The position numbers and the translations under genes are program-made. Of a stretch of DNA of 64,000 nucleotides, positions 40,371 to 51,556 are shown one piece after another. Below the pieces are notes generated by a model. The model saw only the letters and a list, made by a program, of their open reading frames with translations, was not told the DNA's origin and ran no database searches. Each line of letters opens with the position of its first letter. Position 1 is the first letter of the stretch. The DNA is taken from the NCBI GenBank assembly GCA_033557465.1, contig CM066033.1, forward strand, positions 710,445,637-710,509,636, given 5' to 3'. The DNA comes from Ichthyophis bannanicus (lineage: Eukaryota > Chordata > Amphibia > Gymnophiona > Ichthyophiidae).

Positions 40371-41160
40371 GAAGCCTAGATTGGAGCTTGACGGCAGGAG
40401 AAGGTATTTAGTGGGAAAATCCCTTCCAATCAGGGAAGAGGATCCCACAGAGGAGGGAGAAACCTTGTTAAGCTAGTTAAGAGAGGGAGCTTTTCTCCCC
40501 CTACATCAGGAACACCCTTTCTCCATTTCAGGACTGACAAGCAGTAACTTAGGATCACAGACACAAATACAGGTATGAAGAGGAAGTGATACAAACGTTA
40601 CTAAAAATACTCGTATACATCCTCCAGAAGGATGGACTGGTATTTGGATAATATTTGAGTTGCATTTTGAACAGTAAAGTCAGTTGGAACACTCAATTTG
40701 GTTGTTGAATATTTTTGGACATTTGCACCTAGGCCTTAAAGGTAACTCCCTTCAGCAACTTGGAGAACCTACTCTTTCAGATAATAACATGCGTAACCTA
40801 GTTGGTGCAGAGAGGGAGATGACCCAGAGAAGAGCTGTATGAGGGCCCTTTAGGTGATGGACAGTCCTGTGGTGAGGGACCCTTTACAAGAGCAACATAG
40901 TAAAAGATGGCAAAAAGATCAAAATGACCCACTTGGTTTGATACACAGATAAAAATGCCATATAGGCAATACCTCTTTCTCTTCTCTCATGTCCATCACC
41001 TAACCTGCCTCTCGGGGTTGTAACTGTTGCTCTCTGCAGAGTATTCCAGTAATTCCTAGTAGATATGATTGCTGTTTAGGGTTAACCACTGCTCCCTGCA
41101 GGTTACCCCATGACTTTTTGAAAGGCAAAGTGGGGGAAGCACCAAGGGTTAGCTGGTCAA
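40371..41160. other. Unassigned spacer
   Basis: About 790 bases; no ORF, termini or tRNA-like boxes recognised. Confidence 0.4.
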
Positions 41161-41164
41161 TGGC

Positions 41165-41350
41165 GATATTCAGCCATTAACTGGTTAACCCAAACCAGCT
41201 AAAGTTAGGCCAAAAAAGAGCAGGCCTAACTTTAGCCATTTGGCCAGTGGCTGAATATTGCCGCTAACCAGATAGCTAAATTGCTATCCAGGCATAGTGG
41301 ATATTCACCAGTGCTGGCTGGATATGGCCCTTAACACTAAATATCCAGTA
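41165..41350. mobile_element. Short repeat related to the MITE at 3,139
   Basis: It uses the same words (gatattcagccattaactgg, ggctgaatattgcc, ctaaatatccag). Inverted pairing of aggcctaactttagcc with the preceding gctaaagttaggcc gives a hairpin at about 41,197-41,240. Confidence 0.45.
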
Positions 41351-41789
41351 ATAGATTAAAGCGGTGATGGCAGCTGCTGTAATTGTTCTGGCCGCTGCTG
41401 CTGATTATGCCCCGCAACATAACTAGTTGTCTTTCAGGAAGTTCGATATACGATGTTTATTGGTCACTATTTCAAATTCATTTAAGTGTTTAATTCATTC
41501 ATGTTATATATTTATATATACTGTTACATATTTTAAGTATTACTTACAAAATCACTTAAATCATTTCTCCATTCTGGCTCATTATTCTGCCATGTCAATT
41601 CATCAGATTACATTAGCTGGGCGGTCCGTAAAATCAGCCGAGGACACGCCCATTCAAAAGATCTTGGGGAGAACACTGACATCACTACTGTTTTGGGCCA
41701 TAACTGCTGCTTTGTGTAAACTAACCCCTTACTTTATTACTTTTCTCTTGCCTCTAAGCATCCTTTCTGCCTATCATATGCTTTTTAGA

Positions 41790-41960
41790 ATTCATAACCC
41801 TTTCTGTCTCCACCACCTCCTTTGGAAGGGTATTCCATGCATCTTCCACCTTTTCCATAAAAAAATATAGCCAGACATTTTCCCCCCAGTCTACCTACTT
41901 AGAACTTAATATCATAAGCCCTAATTCTAGAACTTCCTTTCCAGTGATAAATGCTTGCTT
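41790..41960 (-). repeat. Interspersed repeat interrupted by element D (left part)
   Basis: ctttctgtctccaccacctc then ggaagggtattccatgcatc resembles the antisense LINE-derived repeat class also seen at 39,735. The continuation after D (47,991-48,090, with catatgtaggtccttaag) looks like the same repeat. Confidence 0.45.
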
Positions 41961-42125
41961 CCTAGTCGTCTCTCCGGGCCAGTCCAGGAATCTTGGGTGA
42001 TCAATCCGCTCCAGCAGCTGAGGACTGGAATCTGACAAGGTTTTACTGACAACCCCTCCAGCTCCCCTAGGTGTCAGCTAACCAGTCTTTCAGTCCTCAG
42101 CAGCTGGGCTGGACGTTCTTTGGAC
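41961..42125 (+). repeat. DIRS D left terminal repeat
   Basis: Inverted partner of 47,826-47,960. It includes an inner inverted pair, cagcagctgaggactg and cagtcctcagcagctg, about 75 bases apart, which can fold within the repeat itself. Confidence 0.88.
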
Positions 42126-42741
42126 CAGCTCCCCTGAGAGGCAATTAGGATAGTTATAGGATTTAGTTTAGAAGAACATTACTTTTATTTTGGATTTAGG
42201 CTGCTTGCCTCACGGTAAAAAAAAAAAAAAATACGAGTCTGTCTCGGTTCAGACTCCCGTGCTGCCTTTTTTTCTTTCAACAGCGCTGTCAAAAATTGAG
42301 AAGTGGAATCGAGGTTGATCGCAGCTCAGGCACTTAAGCAGGAGGTTGGGGAAGCTCCCCTTGTGCCTCCGTGCCCGTCTGGTGAGGTAGAGCCTGCCTC
42401 CTTAGGACGCTGAGCAGCGGCAAGAGATTAGCAGGCCTGGGAGCCCCAGTGTCCTCTCTCTCTGCTTGTTCGCATTCGGGCAGCGGCTGGCCGTTAGCAA
42501 CGGCGCGGCGGTGCAGGACAACGTGATGTTTGGCTCCGGGTATTTTTTTCAGCAGCCGGTAAGTCTTCCGATTCTTTCTCGGGGGGCAGATTTCGCCGGC
42601 AGTGAGGTTTCCCTTGTTACGGGTGTTCTTCTTGACCCGCGGTTTTCCTGGTGCTCTTCGGGTTCGTTCCGGGGGCGGGGGCTTTCGTTTTGACGGTTGC
42701 TTTCAATTTCTTTCTTCTTTTTCGGTGTGTGTCCTACTGCG
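42126..42741 (+). other. DIRS D 5' leader
   Basis: Untranslated leader between the left repeat and the gag ATG. GC-rich from 42,300, with no protein support. The equivalent leader of E (after removing F) shares the word cctgggagccccag. Confidence 0.55.
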
Positions 42742-43353
42742 ATGGAGAATAAAACCTCTGACGGTAGCACCGGTGTTTCTCTCTCGTCAGGAGAAAGAGC
42801 GGGAACGGCGGCCATCTTAGCAGAGCAGGCTGCTGCTCCCGCGCTTCTACCTAAACCCTGCAAAAGGAAGTCCAAATCTGTAAAACCGACTGTGTCTGCA
42901 GAGATTCAGCAGCAGTCTGTCCCTGTTTCTCAGGAGACTTTCAGCTCTTATTTCTCCCCTGAATTTATTCTTTCTCTGCATAATGCTTATCTCCTCAAAA
43001 AGGCACAGTTTTCTCTCCCTCCTGGCTCTGAGGGTCTCCTTGAGGCTCCTGTGGCCGGTCCTTCAGAACCTCTTTGGGGTGAGTCTAGCTCTTCCGTAGT
43101 TCATAGTAGGGACCAGAGTGGGGAACATGCAGAGGCGCTGTTTGCCCCATCTCCAAGTGTAGAAGAGGGTGAGCTATTATCTGAACTTGGGTTGGACACC
43201 TGGTCTGGAGATTTGGAGGAAGGGGACTAGGTCCTGGTGAGGATCCCAATGTTTTTCGCATGTTTCGTAAGGAGGAGTTGGGAGCGCTGATCTCGCAATC
43301 GCTTTCTGCTCTAAATTTAGTCCTTCCTTCAGCAGGAACCCCTGGAAGATCCT
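42742..43353 (+). pseudogene. DIRS D gag-like protein, N-terminal part, frameshifted
   Basis: Starts MENKTSDG at an ATG. It shares with E gag the blocks GTAAILAE, SPEFILSLHNAYLLKKAQ and EEGELLSELGLDTW. The frame stops at 43,228-43,230, where E continues (LEEGELGPGEDPN). Comparing the two shows one base fewer in D just before the stop, and the next part resumes in another frame with a second length change before 43,354. Function inferred as RNA packaging; no classical gag motif. Confidence 0.75.
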
Positions 43354-46128
43354 TTGTTGCAGGGGTTCAGGTCCGAGCAAAAGTGTTTCCCGGTTCACAG
43401 AGTTATTAAACAAATGATTGAAGCAGAATGGGAGTTTCCGGAGGCATCTCTCAGGGGAGGTCGCTTGTTGGCTAAGCTTTACCCTGTTCCGCAGGAGGAG
43501 AGGGACTTATTGCGTATGCCCAAGGTGGATGCATTGGTATCCGCCGTCACTCGAAAAACCACCATTCCTGTTGAAGGCGGTACCGCTCTCAAGGACTTGC
43601 AGGATCGCAGGTTAGAAGCGCTGTTGAAACAGGCATTTGATTCTAGTGCTTTGGCCCTTCAAGTGTCTGTGTGTGGAGCTTATGTGTCTAGGGCTTCCAT
43701 CCGCTGGCTGCAAGGAGAACAGACCCCTGAGAAAGTGGAGGAACCTACAGCGGATTTGGCGAAGCTAGAATCGGCAGCTGCTTATCAGGCCGATGCCTTT
43801 TATGATTTGGTTCGCATTTCCTCTAAGGCTATGGCTTCTGTCATAGCCGCTAGACGTTTCCTTTGGCTTAGGAACTGGTCGGCGGATGCTTCTTCCAAGG
43901 CGCGTCTTAGTAAGTTGCCGTATAAGGGGAAGTTGTTGTTTGGTGAGGCCTTAGATAAGATTGTTAAGGATTTGGGTGACTCCAAGGGCGGTCAGCTGCC
44001 GGAGGACCGTCCAAGAGCTGCGAAGCAGGGTTTCCTCCTTAGGGGTCACGGTAGAGACTTTCGCAGTTTCGAGGAGCGTGCTTCACTCCTTATCAGCAGG
44101 GTCGCTTTCCTTCTCGGGGATATACCTTTCGTGGGTCCAGAGGTTTTACTAGAGGAGTCTTTCATAACCAACAGTCCGCAGCGAAGAAGTCACAATGAGA
44201 TGAGGCCGGTCCAGGTGGGCGTTCAAGTAGGAGGCCGGTTGCAGCAGTTCCTTTCCACCTGGGCCACCATAACCACGGATCAGTGGGTTCTGGAGATTAT
44301 TGGAAACGGCTATGCCCTGGAATTCCAAGAGCGGGTTTCCGACGCCTTTGTCCTGTCGCCTTGCGGTCCGCAGGCAAAGCTGGAAGCGGTCGGGGAAACC
44401 CTTCGCCGATTGTTGGATCTTCGCGCGGTGGTCCCGGTGCCGGCAGACCAGTGCGGTTTAGGTCGATACTCTATTTATTTTGTGGTCCCCAAGAAGGAAG
44501 GTTCTTTTCGGCCCATTCTAGATCTCAAGCATGTGAACCGTTGTTTGCGAGTGCCTCATTTTCGCATGGAAACCTTACGGTCGGTAATCCAATCGGTTCG
44601 ACCTGGAGAGTTTCTCGCTTCAATAGATCTTACAGAAGCTTACCTACACATTCCAATCAGAAGCGAACATCAGAAGTATCTCCGTTTCGCGGTGCCCATG
44701 GGTCATTTTCAGTTTCGGGCCTTGCCTTTTGGGCTGGCTACGGCGCCTCGCACCTTTACCAAGGTTATGGTTGTGGTAGCGGCTGCGCTCAGAAAAGAGG
44801 GGATTCAGGTTCATCCCTACTTGGACGATTGGTTGATTCACGCGTCCTTGCTGCAGGAGTCGCAGAAGGCCGTGGCGCGAGTGGTGCAGCTCCTAGAGCG
44901 GTTAGGTTGGGTCATAAACTATGCAAAGAGCCATTTGGTTCCCGTTCGGCGATTGACTTACCTGGGGGCCTTCTTCGACACGGAGATAGGATCGGTGTTT
45001 CTTCCGGAAGACAGGGTACGCAAGATCTTGCGGCAGATCTCGGCGTTTCTGCGGATCAAGGCTCCGACGGCGTGGCGCTATCTACAATTGTTGATGTCCA
45101 TGGCGGCCTCCTTAGATCTGGTGCCTGGGGCCAGAGCCCACATGCGGCCGCTTCAGAGCGCGTTGCTGACTCGTTGGTCTCCTCAGGATCATCCTCTCTC
45201 CCGCAGGCTAGTCTGTCCTCCGGACGTTCGTCTCAGCCTACAGTGGTGGTTGGTGCCAGCCCATCTGACGGCGGGAGTTCCTCTGGAGGTGTCCGATTGG
45301 GTGTTGCTCACAACGGACGCCAGCCTCTCCGGCTGGGGGGCTCATTGCCTGGGGCGTGTCACTCAGGGTTCGTGGTCGGCGAGGGAGTCCGCCTGGTCGA
45401 TCAATCGTTTGGAACTTCGGGCGGTGCGTCTCGCGTTGCTGGCGTTCGCGACGTTGCTGCTCGGGAGAACAGTTTGAGTTTTCTCCGACAATCAAGTGAC
45501 CGTTTCTTACATCAACCGGCAAGGCGGCACGGGCAGTGCTCTGTTGCTGGAGGAATGCCTTCAGTTGTTTCAGTGGGTGGAAGTCCATCTCACCATGATC
45601 TTGGCAGCGCACATGGCTGGCAAGGACAACGTTCAGGCGGATTATCTCAGTCGGCATCGTCTGGATCCCGGAGAGTGGGAATTGGACCAGACGGTTTTTC
45701 AGGAGATCGCGCTGCGGTGGGGTCAGCCGGTTCTGGATCTTATGGCTACCCAGTCCAATGCCAAGGCGGCGCAGTTTTACAGCAGGCACAGAGAACACAT
45801 GTCCGAGGGTCTGGACGGTCTTGTACAACCTTGGCCTTTGGATCAGCTCATCTATGTGTTTCCTCCGTGGCCGCTCTTGGGAAGAGTCATCCAGAGGGTG
45901 GCGGCTCACAGCGGAATGGTGATTCTTGTAGCTCCCAATTGGCCTCGTCGTCCATGGTATGCCGATCTGGTCAGACTGCTCGTGGCTCCTCCCTGGCAGT
46001 TGCCCACTCAGAGCGGTCTCTTGAGGCAAGGGCCGGTGCGCATGCCGCAGGTGGATCGATTTTGTCTTACGGCTTGGCTCTTGAGTGGAGCAGACTGCAG
46101 CGCAAGGGCTACTCCGGCGCGGTCATAG
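43354..46128 (+). pseudogene. DIRS D gag end fused to pol; single in-frame TGA
   Basis: One frame covers the gag C-terminal half (KCFPVHRVIKQMIEAEW, then AASVIAARRFLWLRNW-type blocks), a frame change near 44,070 that fuses it to pol, and then RT and RNase H. RT has PKKEGSFRPILDLKHVN, LTEAYLHIPIRSEHQKYLRF, LPFGLATAPRTFTKV and YLDD at residues 489-492. RNase H has LTTDASLSGWGAHC and then INRLELRAVRLAL. A TGA at 45,475-45,477 stands where E has an Arg codon (CGG) and A a His codon. The same frame then continues with VFSDNQVTVSYINRQGG, ADYLSRHRLDPGEW and the methyltransferase-like blocks (DLMATQSNAKAAQFYSR, LIYVFPPWPLLGRVIQR) to 46,128. A C-to-T change at a CpG is the simplest cause. Confidence 0.85.
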
Positions 46129-47132
46129 CTACTCTGTTGCAGTCCCGCAGACGGTCTACGTCGTTGGCCTACATTAGGATTTGGCGCTTATTTGAAGCAT
46201 GGTGCGTTGGGCGTCAGGTGCAGCCCGGGAAGGCGTCGCTTCCGGATCTTTTAGGTTTCTTGCAGGGCGGTTTGGATAAGGGATTATCTCTTAGTACCTT
46301 GAGGGTACAGGTGGCGGCGCTAGCCTGTTACCGAGGACAAGGCAGGCCTCTTGCTTCCCATCCTGATATGCTGCGTTTCTTAAGAGCCGCTAGGAATCTT
46401 AGGCCTCCCAGGCGTTCGGTGGTTCCTCCTTGGGATTTGAACCTGGTGCTCCAGGCGTTGTCCGATCCGTCTTTTGTCGGGCATCGGTCGGCACATCTCC
46501 GAGAATTGTCCTGGAAGACGGCTTTTCTGGTGGCCTTGTGCTCCGCGAGGAGGATTTCAGATCTTCAAGTTTTATCTTGCAAGGAACCGTACCTTCAATT
46601 TTCAGCTGAGAAGGTGGTGTTGCGGCCGGTACCCTCTTTTCTTCCCCAGGTGGTTTCGGCGTTTCACGTTAATCAGGTAGTTTCCCTTCCGACGTTCCAG
46701 GGGTTGGGAAGCAGTGGTTTTGATCGGTCTCTTTGACGGCTCGACTTAGGTCGAGTGTTGCATAAGTATCTCAAGGTGACGGAATCTTTTCGTCAGTCGG
46801 ACAGGTTATTTGTGCTCTACGGTGGTGCGGCTAAAGGTAAGGCGGCCACTAAAGCCTCTATCGCTCGCTGGGTGAAGCATGCCATTCGCGCAGCGTACGA
46901 GGCGAAGGGCGTGCCGGTTCCGCACAGTCTGCGGGCGCATTCCACCAGAGCTCAGGCTGCCTCTTGGGCAGAATATGCGCTAGTTCCACCAGTGGATATT
47001 TGTCGGGCGGCGACGTGGTCGTCGTTGCACGCGTTTGCGAAGCATTATAGGTTGGATGTTCAGGCTCAGAATGACGCCCGGGTGGGCGCAGCGGCGCTGG
47101 TAGCCGGTCTCGCAGGTCCCCCCCGTCTTTGA
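46030..47132 (+). pseudogene. DIRS D tyrosine recombinase; single in-frame TGA
   Basis: The homology starts near SILSYGLALEWSRLQRKGYSG and overlaps the pol end in another frame. Catalytic blocks are all present: SARRISDLQVLSC (first Arg), HSTRAQAASWA (H-x-x-R), HAFAKHYRLDV (Tyr nucleophile). A TGA at 46,734-46,736 interrupts it, and the same frame continues unchanged after it (RLDLGRVLHKYLK). E has an Arg codon there. The protein ends at 47,132, about 25 bases before the internal complementary region. Confidence 0.85.
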
Positions 47133-47154
47133 GTACTGCTTTGGTACTTCCCAA

Positions 47155-47255
47155 GATTCCTGGACTGGCCCGGAGAGACGACTAGGAAGAAGAAATTAGA
47201 CCTTACCTGCTAATTGTCTTTCCTGGAGTACTCTCCGGGCCAGTCCAGGATCCTC
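47155..47255 (+). repeat. DIRS D internal complementary region
   Basis: The segment reads tggcccggagagacgactagg, then aagaagaaattagaccttac, then tgtctttcctggagtactc: the complement of the left end joined to the complement of the right end. It fixes the element boundaries and the circle junction. Confidence 0.9.
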
Positions 47256-47825
47256 CCTTCTTATATCTGTGAGTTCCGGGTTGTGAGACTGATTTATTTG
47301 TTTCCGTAGTATCTCGTCAAGGGGTCGTTCAATGCAGGGATAGCGGATACTGCGGTTCCCGTAGGGGGTATGGTAGACGGGTTAACAATGAAAAAAAAAA
47401 CAAAAAACAAAAAAAAAAAATCCCACTATTTTCAAGGCGGCCACACAGAAAGGATTGTCTGACTAATTGGCTCGAGTTCACCATGTGTGCTGTGACCCCA
47501 GTTCTTTGTACATACCACCCCCCCCCAGTCTTGATTGACAATCCCCGAACATGAATCAAACCGCTGCTGATCGCTGGAAGTAGCGGTATATAAATGTGCA
47601 GTAAATAAATAAAATAAATAAAATAAATCTGTGGAGCATCAACTTGTTTTTTTTGACTGCTCAACAAGATAATTAAAAAAATAAAAATAAAAAAAATAAA
47701 CAGATGACGCAAGCAGTCTATACCAGTTCAGTGCTTTGGCTGGTTTTTTCTTCTGTTTCTTCCTAATCTAGATTACGTTTTTTGTTGTGCGTGTTCTTAG
47801 GATTAGCTACACTGCTTTGTTACCG
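47256..47825 (+). other. DIRS D 3' untranslated segment with a SINE-tail remnant
   Basis: No ORF supported. At 47,570-47,628 the word gtagcggtatataaatg followed by taaataaataaaata repeats looks like a SINE or LINE tail. Poly-A and poly-C runs (47,390-47,420 and 47,518-47,527) are also present. Confidence 0.5.
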
Positions 47826-47990
47826 AGAGACTGGTTAGCTGACACCTAGGGGAGCTGGAGGGGTTGTCAGTAAAACCTTGTCAGATTCCAGTCCTCAGCT
47901 GCTGGAGCGGATTGATCACCCAAGATTCCTGGACTGTCCCGGAGAGTACTCCAGGAAAGACAATTAGCAGGTAAGGTCTAATTTCTTCTT
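47826..47990 (+). repeat. DIRS D right terminal repeat
   Basis: Inverted partner of the left repeat. Near its outer end aattag-caggtaaggt-ctaatt forms a dyad around GGTAAG. Confidence 0.88.
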
Positions 47991-48099
47991 TTTGTGCATT
48001 ATTTATACTTTTCAGGTGTTAAAACATTTCTGTCTGATCTCTGATTCTCCTCTCTTCACATATGTAGGTCCTTAAGTGTCCTGTTTTATGACTTTTGAT

Positions 48100-49074
48100 T
48101 TTGATTTATTAATTTAAAAACATTTATGTACCAGAACTATGTAAACATTCTATGTGGTTTACATTTATAAAAACACATATCTACAAACTAAAAGACAGAC
48201 TATATGAGGACTGTCCACCTATCTCTCCTCCCTATCTGCCCATCCCAAGGGCCCTCCTTACCCATCTAACTAGAAAAAGGAAAGGTTTTTAAGGTTTTTT
48301 GGAATCACCCCTTATCTAATTCTTGCCTCTATCCCAGAGGAAGTTTATTCCACCACATGAGGGCAGCAGTCTTAAATACTCACCTCATCTACTTCTGCTG
48401 CAGAACTACTCACAAGCTGCCCTGGCTAGGGATCAGCATATGGCTTGGCTGATACAGCTGCAGCTCACCCTGCAGATACCTCAGCCCTCTCTCTTTCATC
48501 ACCTTAAATGTCAATATTAACATTTTGAACACACAGCATTCATTGTATTGGTATCCAATGCATTTTAGCACATCACTAACCGATCTCCTGTGATTCCTAG
48601 TGGGCACCACTCGTGCAGTCACATTTTGGACAACTTGCAATCTCCTCATACCACCTCCAGCAACCCCACATATAGGAGGTTATGTTAGTTCAACCCCATC
48701 ATCACAGCATTGTCTCGTCCAAAAACAGGTGCAACTGGTGCACTATTCTCAACTGGCCATAGACCATATGAACCACCTTAGAGACTTGAGCCTGCATGGA
48801 CAAGTCAGCATCAAGTATCACACCCAAGTCCCTCATCTCTTCTTTCCAGCCCAGCCTCTCCCTCCAGATACACAACCACTCTAGCAATGCCTCAGGCTCC
48901 AACTCCCCACAAACCGAAACCTCAGATTTCTGGGCATTCAGTACCATGTGACTTTCCTCCCACCAGTCACCACCTTCTGCAAACAGATATTGGTCCTTTT
49001 TAAAGTGGCCACCATGTCCATCCCTAGGGGCACTACAATCGCTGTCTGCTCTTTCCTCTCCCCTTCCTCTCTCG
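48100..49074 (-). pseudogene. LINE fragment (CR1/L2-group), antisense: RT end and 3' region
   Basis: Minus-strand blocks in order: KRTNICLQKVV and MVLNAQKSEVSVCG (49,010-48,900), then MRDLGVILDADLSMQAQVSKVVHMVYGQLRIVHQL (48,840-48,735), then MRRLQVVQNVTARVV (48,649-48,605) and VFKMLILTFKVMKERGLRYLQGEL. These are the thumb and C-terminal region typical of CR1/L2-group RT. The 3' region runs to about 48,100 (ttatgtaccagaactatg, ccagaggaagtttattcca). The piece between the two ORFs that should hold SRLDYCN is lost. Decayed. Confidence 0.8.
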
Positions 49075-50089
49075 CAGGGGCGGCCCAAGGGGGGTGCGGG
49101 GCCATGTGCGGAGACTCGGTGTGGGGCCTCATTTGCATAAGGGGCCTCATTTGCATAAATATTTGCATAATTTTACCATACACTAACTTTTAGTAAACAT
49201 GCCTCTTAATGAGTGTATGGATAAAGAAAGACTAAAAGATTTCTACATTACTATAATCCAGTGCCAACCGCCAGGCACATTAGGAACTACTACAAACACT
49301 GCCCATTTAGAACCCATAGCAAACCTGCCATATCCTAACAGCACTACCAGGACTCACAAAGCACCATACCCTACCTATCAAAAGGCAACACTGCAAATAT
49401 TAAACCAATACATTTCAGAGAATAACAATACATGACCTACTGGGGAAAGGAAACAGGTGGCAATGTCAGATAGGAATTGCATAAACAGAATACCTCAGCT
49501 CAGTTACACATGCAGAACACAGACCATCACCAAACAAGGAATCACAATTTAGAAACAGGAAGACAATTAAACTGGGAACCCCAAAAGCCAAACTTGGAAT
49601 GTACAACAACACTGTAGAAATAAAACTATAAATCAATTTCCTCTTGTACTAAACAAAGCGCAGACGTTAATGATGCACATTTCCCAGAGCTAACATATTC
49701 CAGTTAATAAATTCAAAATAAAGAGATATCTTTCTACCTTTTGTGCATTTTTTTCAGTTGCAATTGCTCCAGCCACTTTCTTCTGGTTTCTTCGTGTCTT
49801 CTGCTAACTCTCCATCGTCTGCTGTCCATTTGTCCTTTCTTCTCTCTTCTAATTTTTTTCCATTCTCTCTCTACATCTGCTTTAACATACTAATCTTTCT
49901 CCTTTTGCTCTTTTCTCATTCCTATTTCATCCACTCAAATTTTACCCCTCCATCCTCAATCCCCACTTAGTCTCCCCAATACCCAGCCAATTGTAGATTT
50001 TTCTTCCGTCCAACACAAAATATTTTTTCCCCTCTCGATTTCACTCTCCCAGCTCCATCCCATTCTAATCTCCCCCAACATCAGCTCCC

Positions 50090-51150
50090 TTCTAGTTCCA
50101 GCCTCACCCAGTATCCGCTCCCTTCTAGTCCCTGCATCAGCCCATTTCCAGTCCTAGCTCCCCCATCCATTTCCAGTCCTATCCAAGTCCCTCCATCAGC
50201 CATTTCCAATACTAGCCTCCCATCAGCCCATTTCTAGTCCTTTCCTAGCCCCACCATCAGCCTATGTCAAATCCTAGCTCCCCTCCACTCAGCCCATTTC
50301 CAATCCAAGCCCCCCATGACCCTACTTCCAGTTCTAGCCCCTCCATGAGTCCATTTCAATCCAAGCCTCCACCATAGCTCATTTCCAATCTTAGCTCCCC
50401 CCAACACCCAATTCCCAGTCCTATCCTAGCCCCCTCCATCAGCCCATTTCCTGTCCTAGCTCCCTCCCCTCACAACCCATTTCCATTCCAAGCCCCCCTC
50501 CCCATCAGCTATTTGCAGTTCAAGCCTTCCCTTCCCCTCAGCCCATTTCCATTCCAAGCCCCCGTCCCCATCAGCTATTTGCAGTTCAAGCCTTCCCTTC
50601 CACTCAGCCCATTTCCAGTCCTAGGAACCCCCCCAACCCATTACCAGTCCTAGCCCCCCCATAGCCTATTACCAGTCCTAAATCCCCCTCAGCCCACTCC
50701 CAGTCCTAACCCCCATCACCCAATTTTCAGTTTAAGCCCCCCCATAGCCCATTACCAGTCCTAACCCCCCATCAGCCCACTCCCAGTCCTAACCCCATCA
50801 GCCCATTTCCAGTCCTAACCCCCATCACCCAATTTTCAGTTTAAGCCCCCATCAGCCCACTCCCAGTCCTAACCCCAACAGCCCATTTCCAGTCCTAACC
50901 CCCATCACCCAATTTTCAGTTTAAGCCCCCCCGCATAGCCCATTACCAGTCCTAACCCCCCATCAGCTCACTTCCAGTCCTAACCTCATGAGCCCATTTC
51001 CAGTCTTAGCCCCCCCATCGCCCATTACCAGTCCTAACCCTCATCACCCCATTTACAGACTTAGCTCCCCATAGCCCATTACCAGTCCCCCCCTATCAGC
51101 CCTCTTCCAGTCCTACCCCCATTAGCCCATTTCCAGTCCTAACTCCCACC
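50090..51150. repeat. Degenerate minisatellite, C/T-rich
   Basis: Many imperfect copies of a word like agcccatttccagtcctagcc with variable C runs and cccatc spacers, unit mostly 25-35 bases. Spacers are not unique and repeats are not palindromic, so it is not a CRISPR array. No coding sense. Confidence 0.85.
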
Positions 51151-51184
51151 CCAACAGCCCAGGGAAATTAAAAAAAAAAAAAAA

Positions 51185-51556
51185 AGCTGTCTGCTGCCGC
51201 TGCCACGGCAACGGCAGAATCGAATATCCCGCGGGCCCCCCCCCCCCTGCCCGACAGAGCCTGCCCTCCCTGCATCAGCTCTGTCTCAGCAGCCGCACCG
51301 GCTTTTAGAGCGCGAAAGGAGAGTTTCTCCCTTGCGGCTCTGTTAAGCCCGTGGGGGCTGATGGGAAAGTCCCATCAGCCGCTGCGGGCTTAACAGAGCC
51401 ACGAAAGGGAAACTAGTCTCCCTTCATGCTCTGAAAGCCGCTGCGGCTGCTGAAGACAGACCTGATGCAGGGAGGGCAGGCTCTGTCGGGCAGGGGGGGG
51501 GCCCCGCGGGATATTCGATTCTGCCATTGCCGCGGTGGCAGCAGCAGCAGACAGCT
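51185..51556. repeat. Long near-perfect palindrome (about 185-base arms)
   Basis: The left arm from agctgtctgctgccgc to ctgatggga pairs with the right arm from tcccatcag to gcagcagcagacagct around a 3-5 base centre near 51,368. Mismatches are few, and the arms also contain paired G/C runs (ccccccccccctg with caggggggggcc). Transcribed, it would form a long hairpin RNA. Confidence 0.85.

Larger units (their letters stand above)
41961..47990 (+). mobile_element. DIRS element D
   Basis: A full-length plus-strand DIRS element, about 6.0 kb. The left end is at cctagtcgtctc (41,961) and the right end at ggtctaatttcttctt (47,990); both are confirmed by the internal complementary region at 47,155-47,255, which spells their joined complement. 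Inverted repeats pair over about 120 bases (41,973-42,091 with 47,830-47,946). Gag is frameshifted. Pol and recombinase are each interrupted by a single in-frame TGA. The gene order and protein blocks match E and A. It lies within an antisense LINE-type repeat. Confidence 0.92.

Noticed and set aside
44283..46030. 817-codon open frame overlapping D pol
   Set aside because: Only its 3' part matches the recombinase. The upstream part is the shadow frame over RT and RNase H; it is mentioned as a finding but not annotated as a gene.
50090..51150. Regularly spaced repeat that could suggest a CRISPR array
   Set aside because: The spacers are not unique, unit length drifts, the repeat is C/T-rich and not palindromic, and the genome is plainly a vertebrate one.
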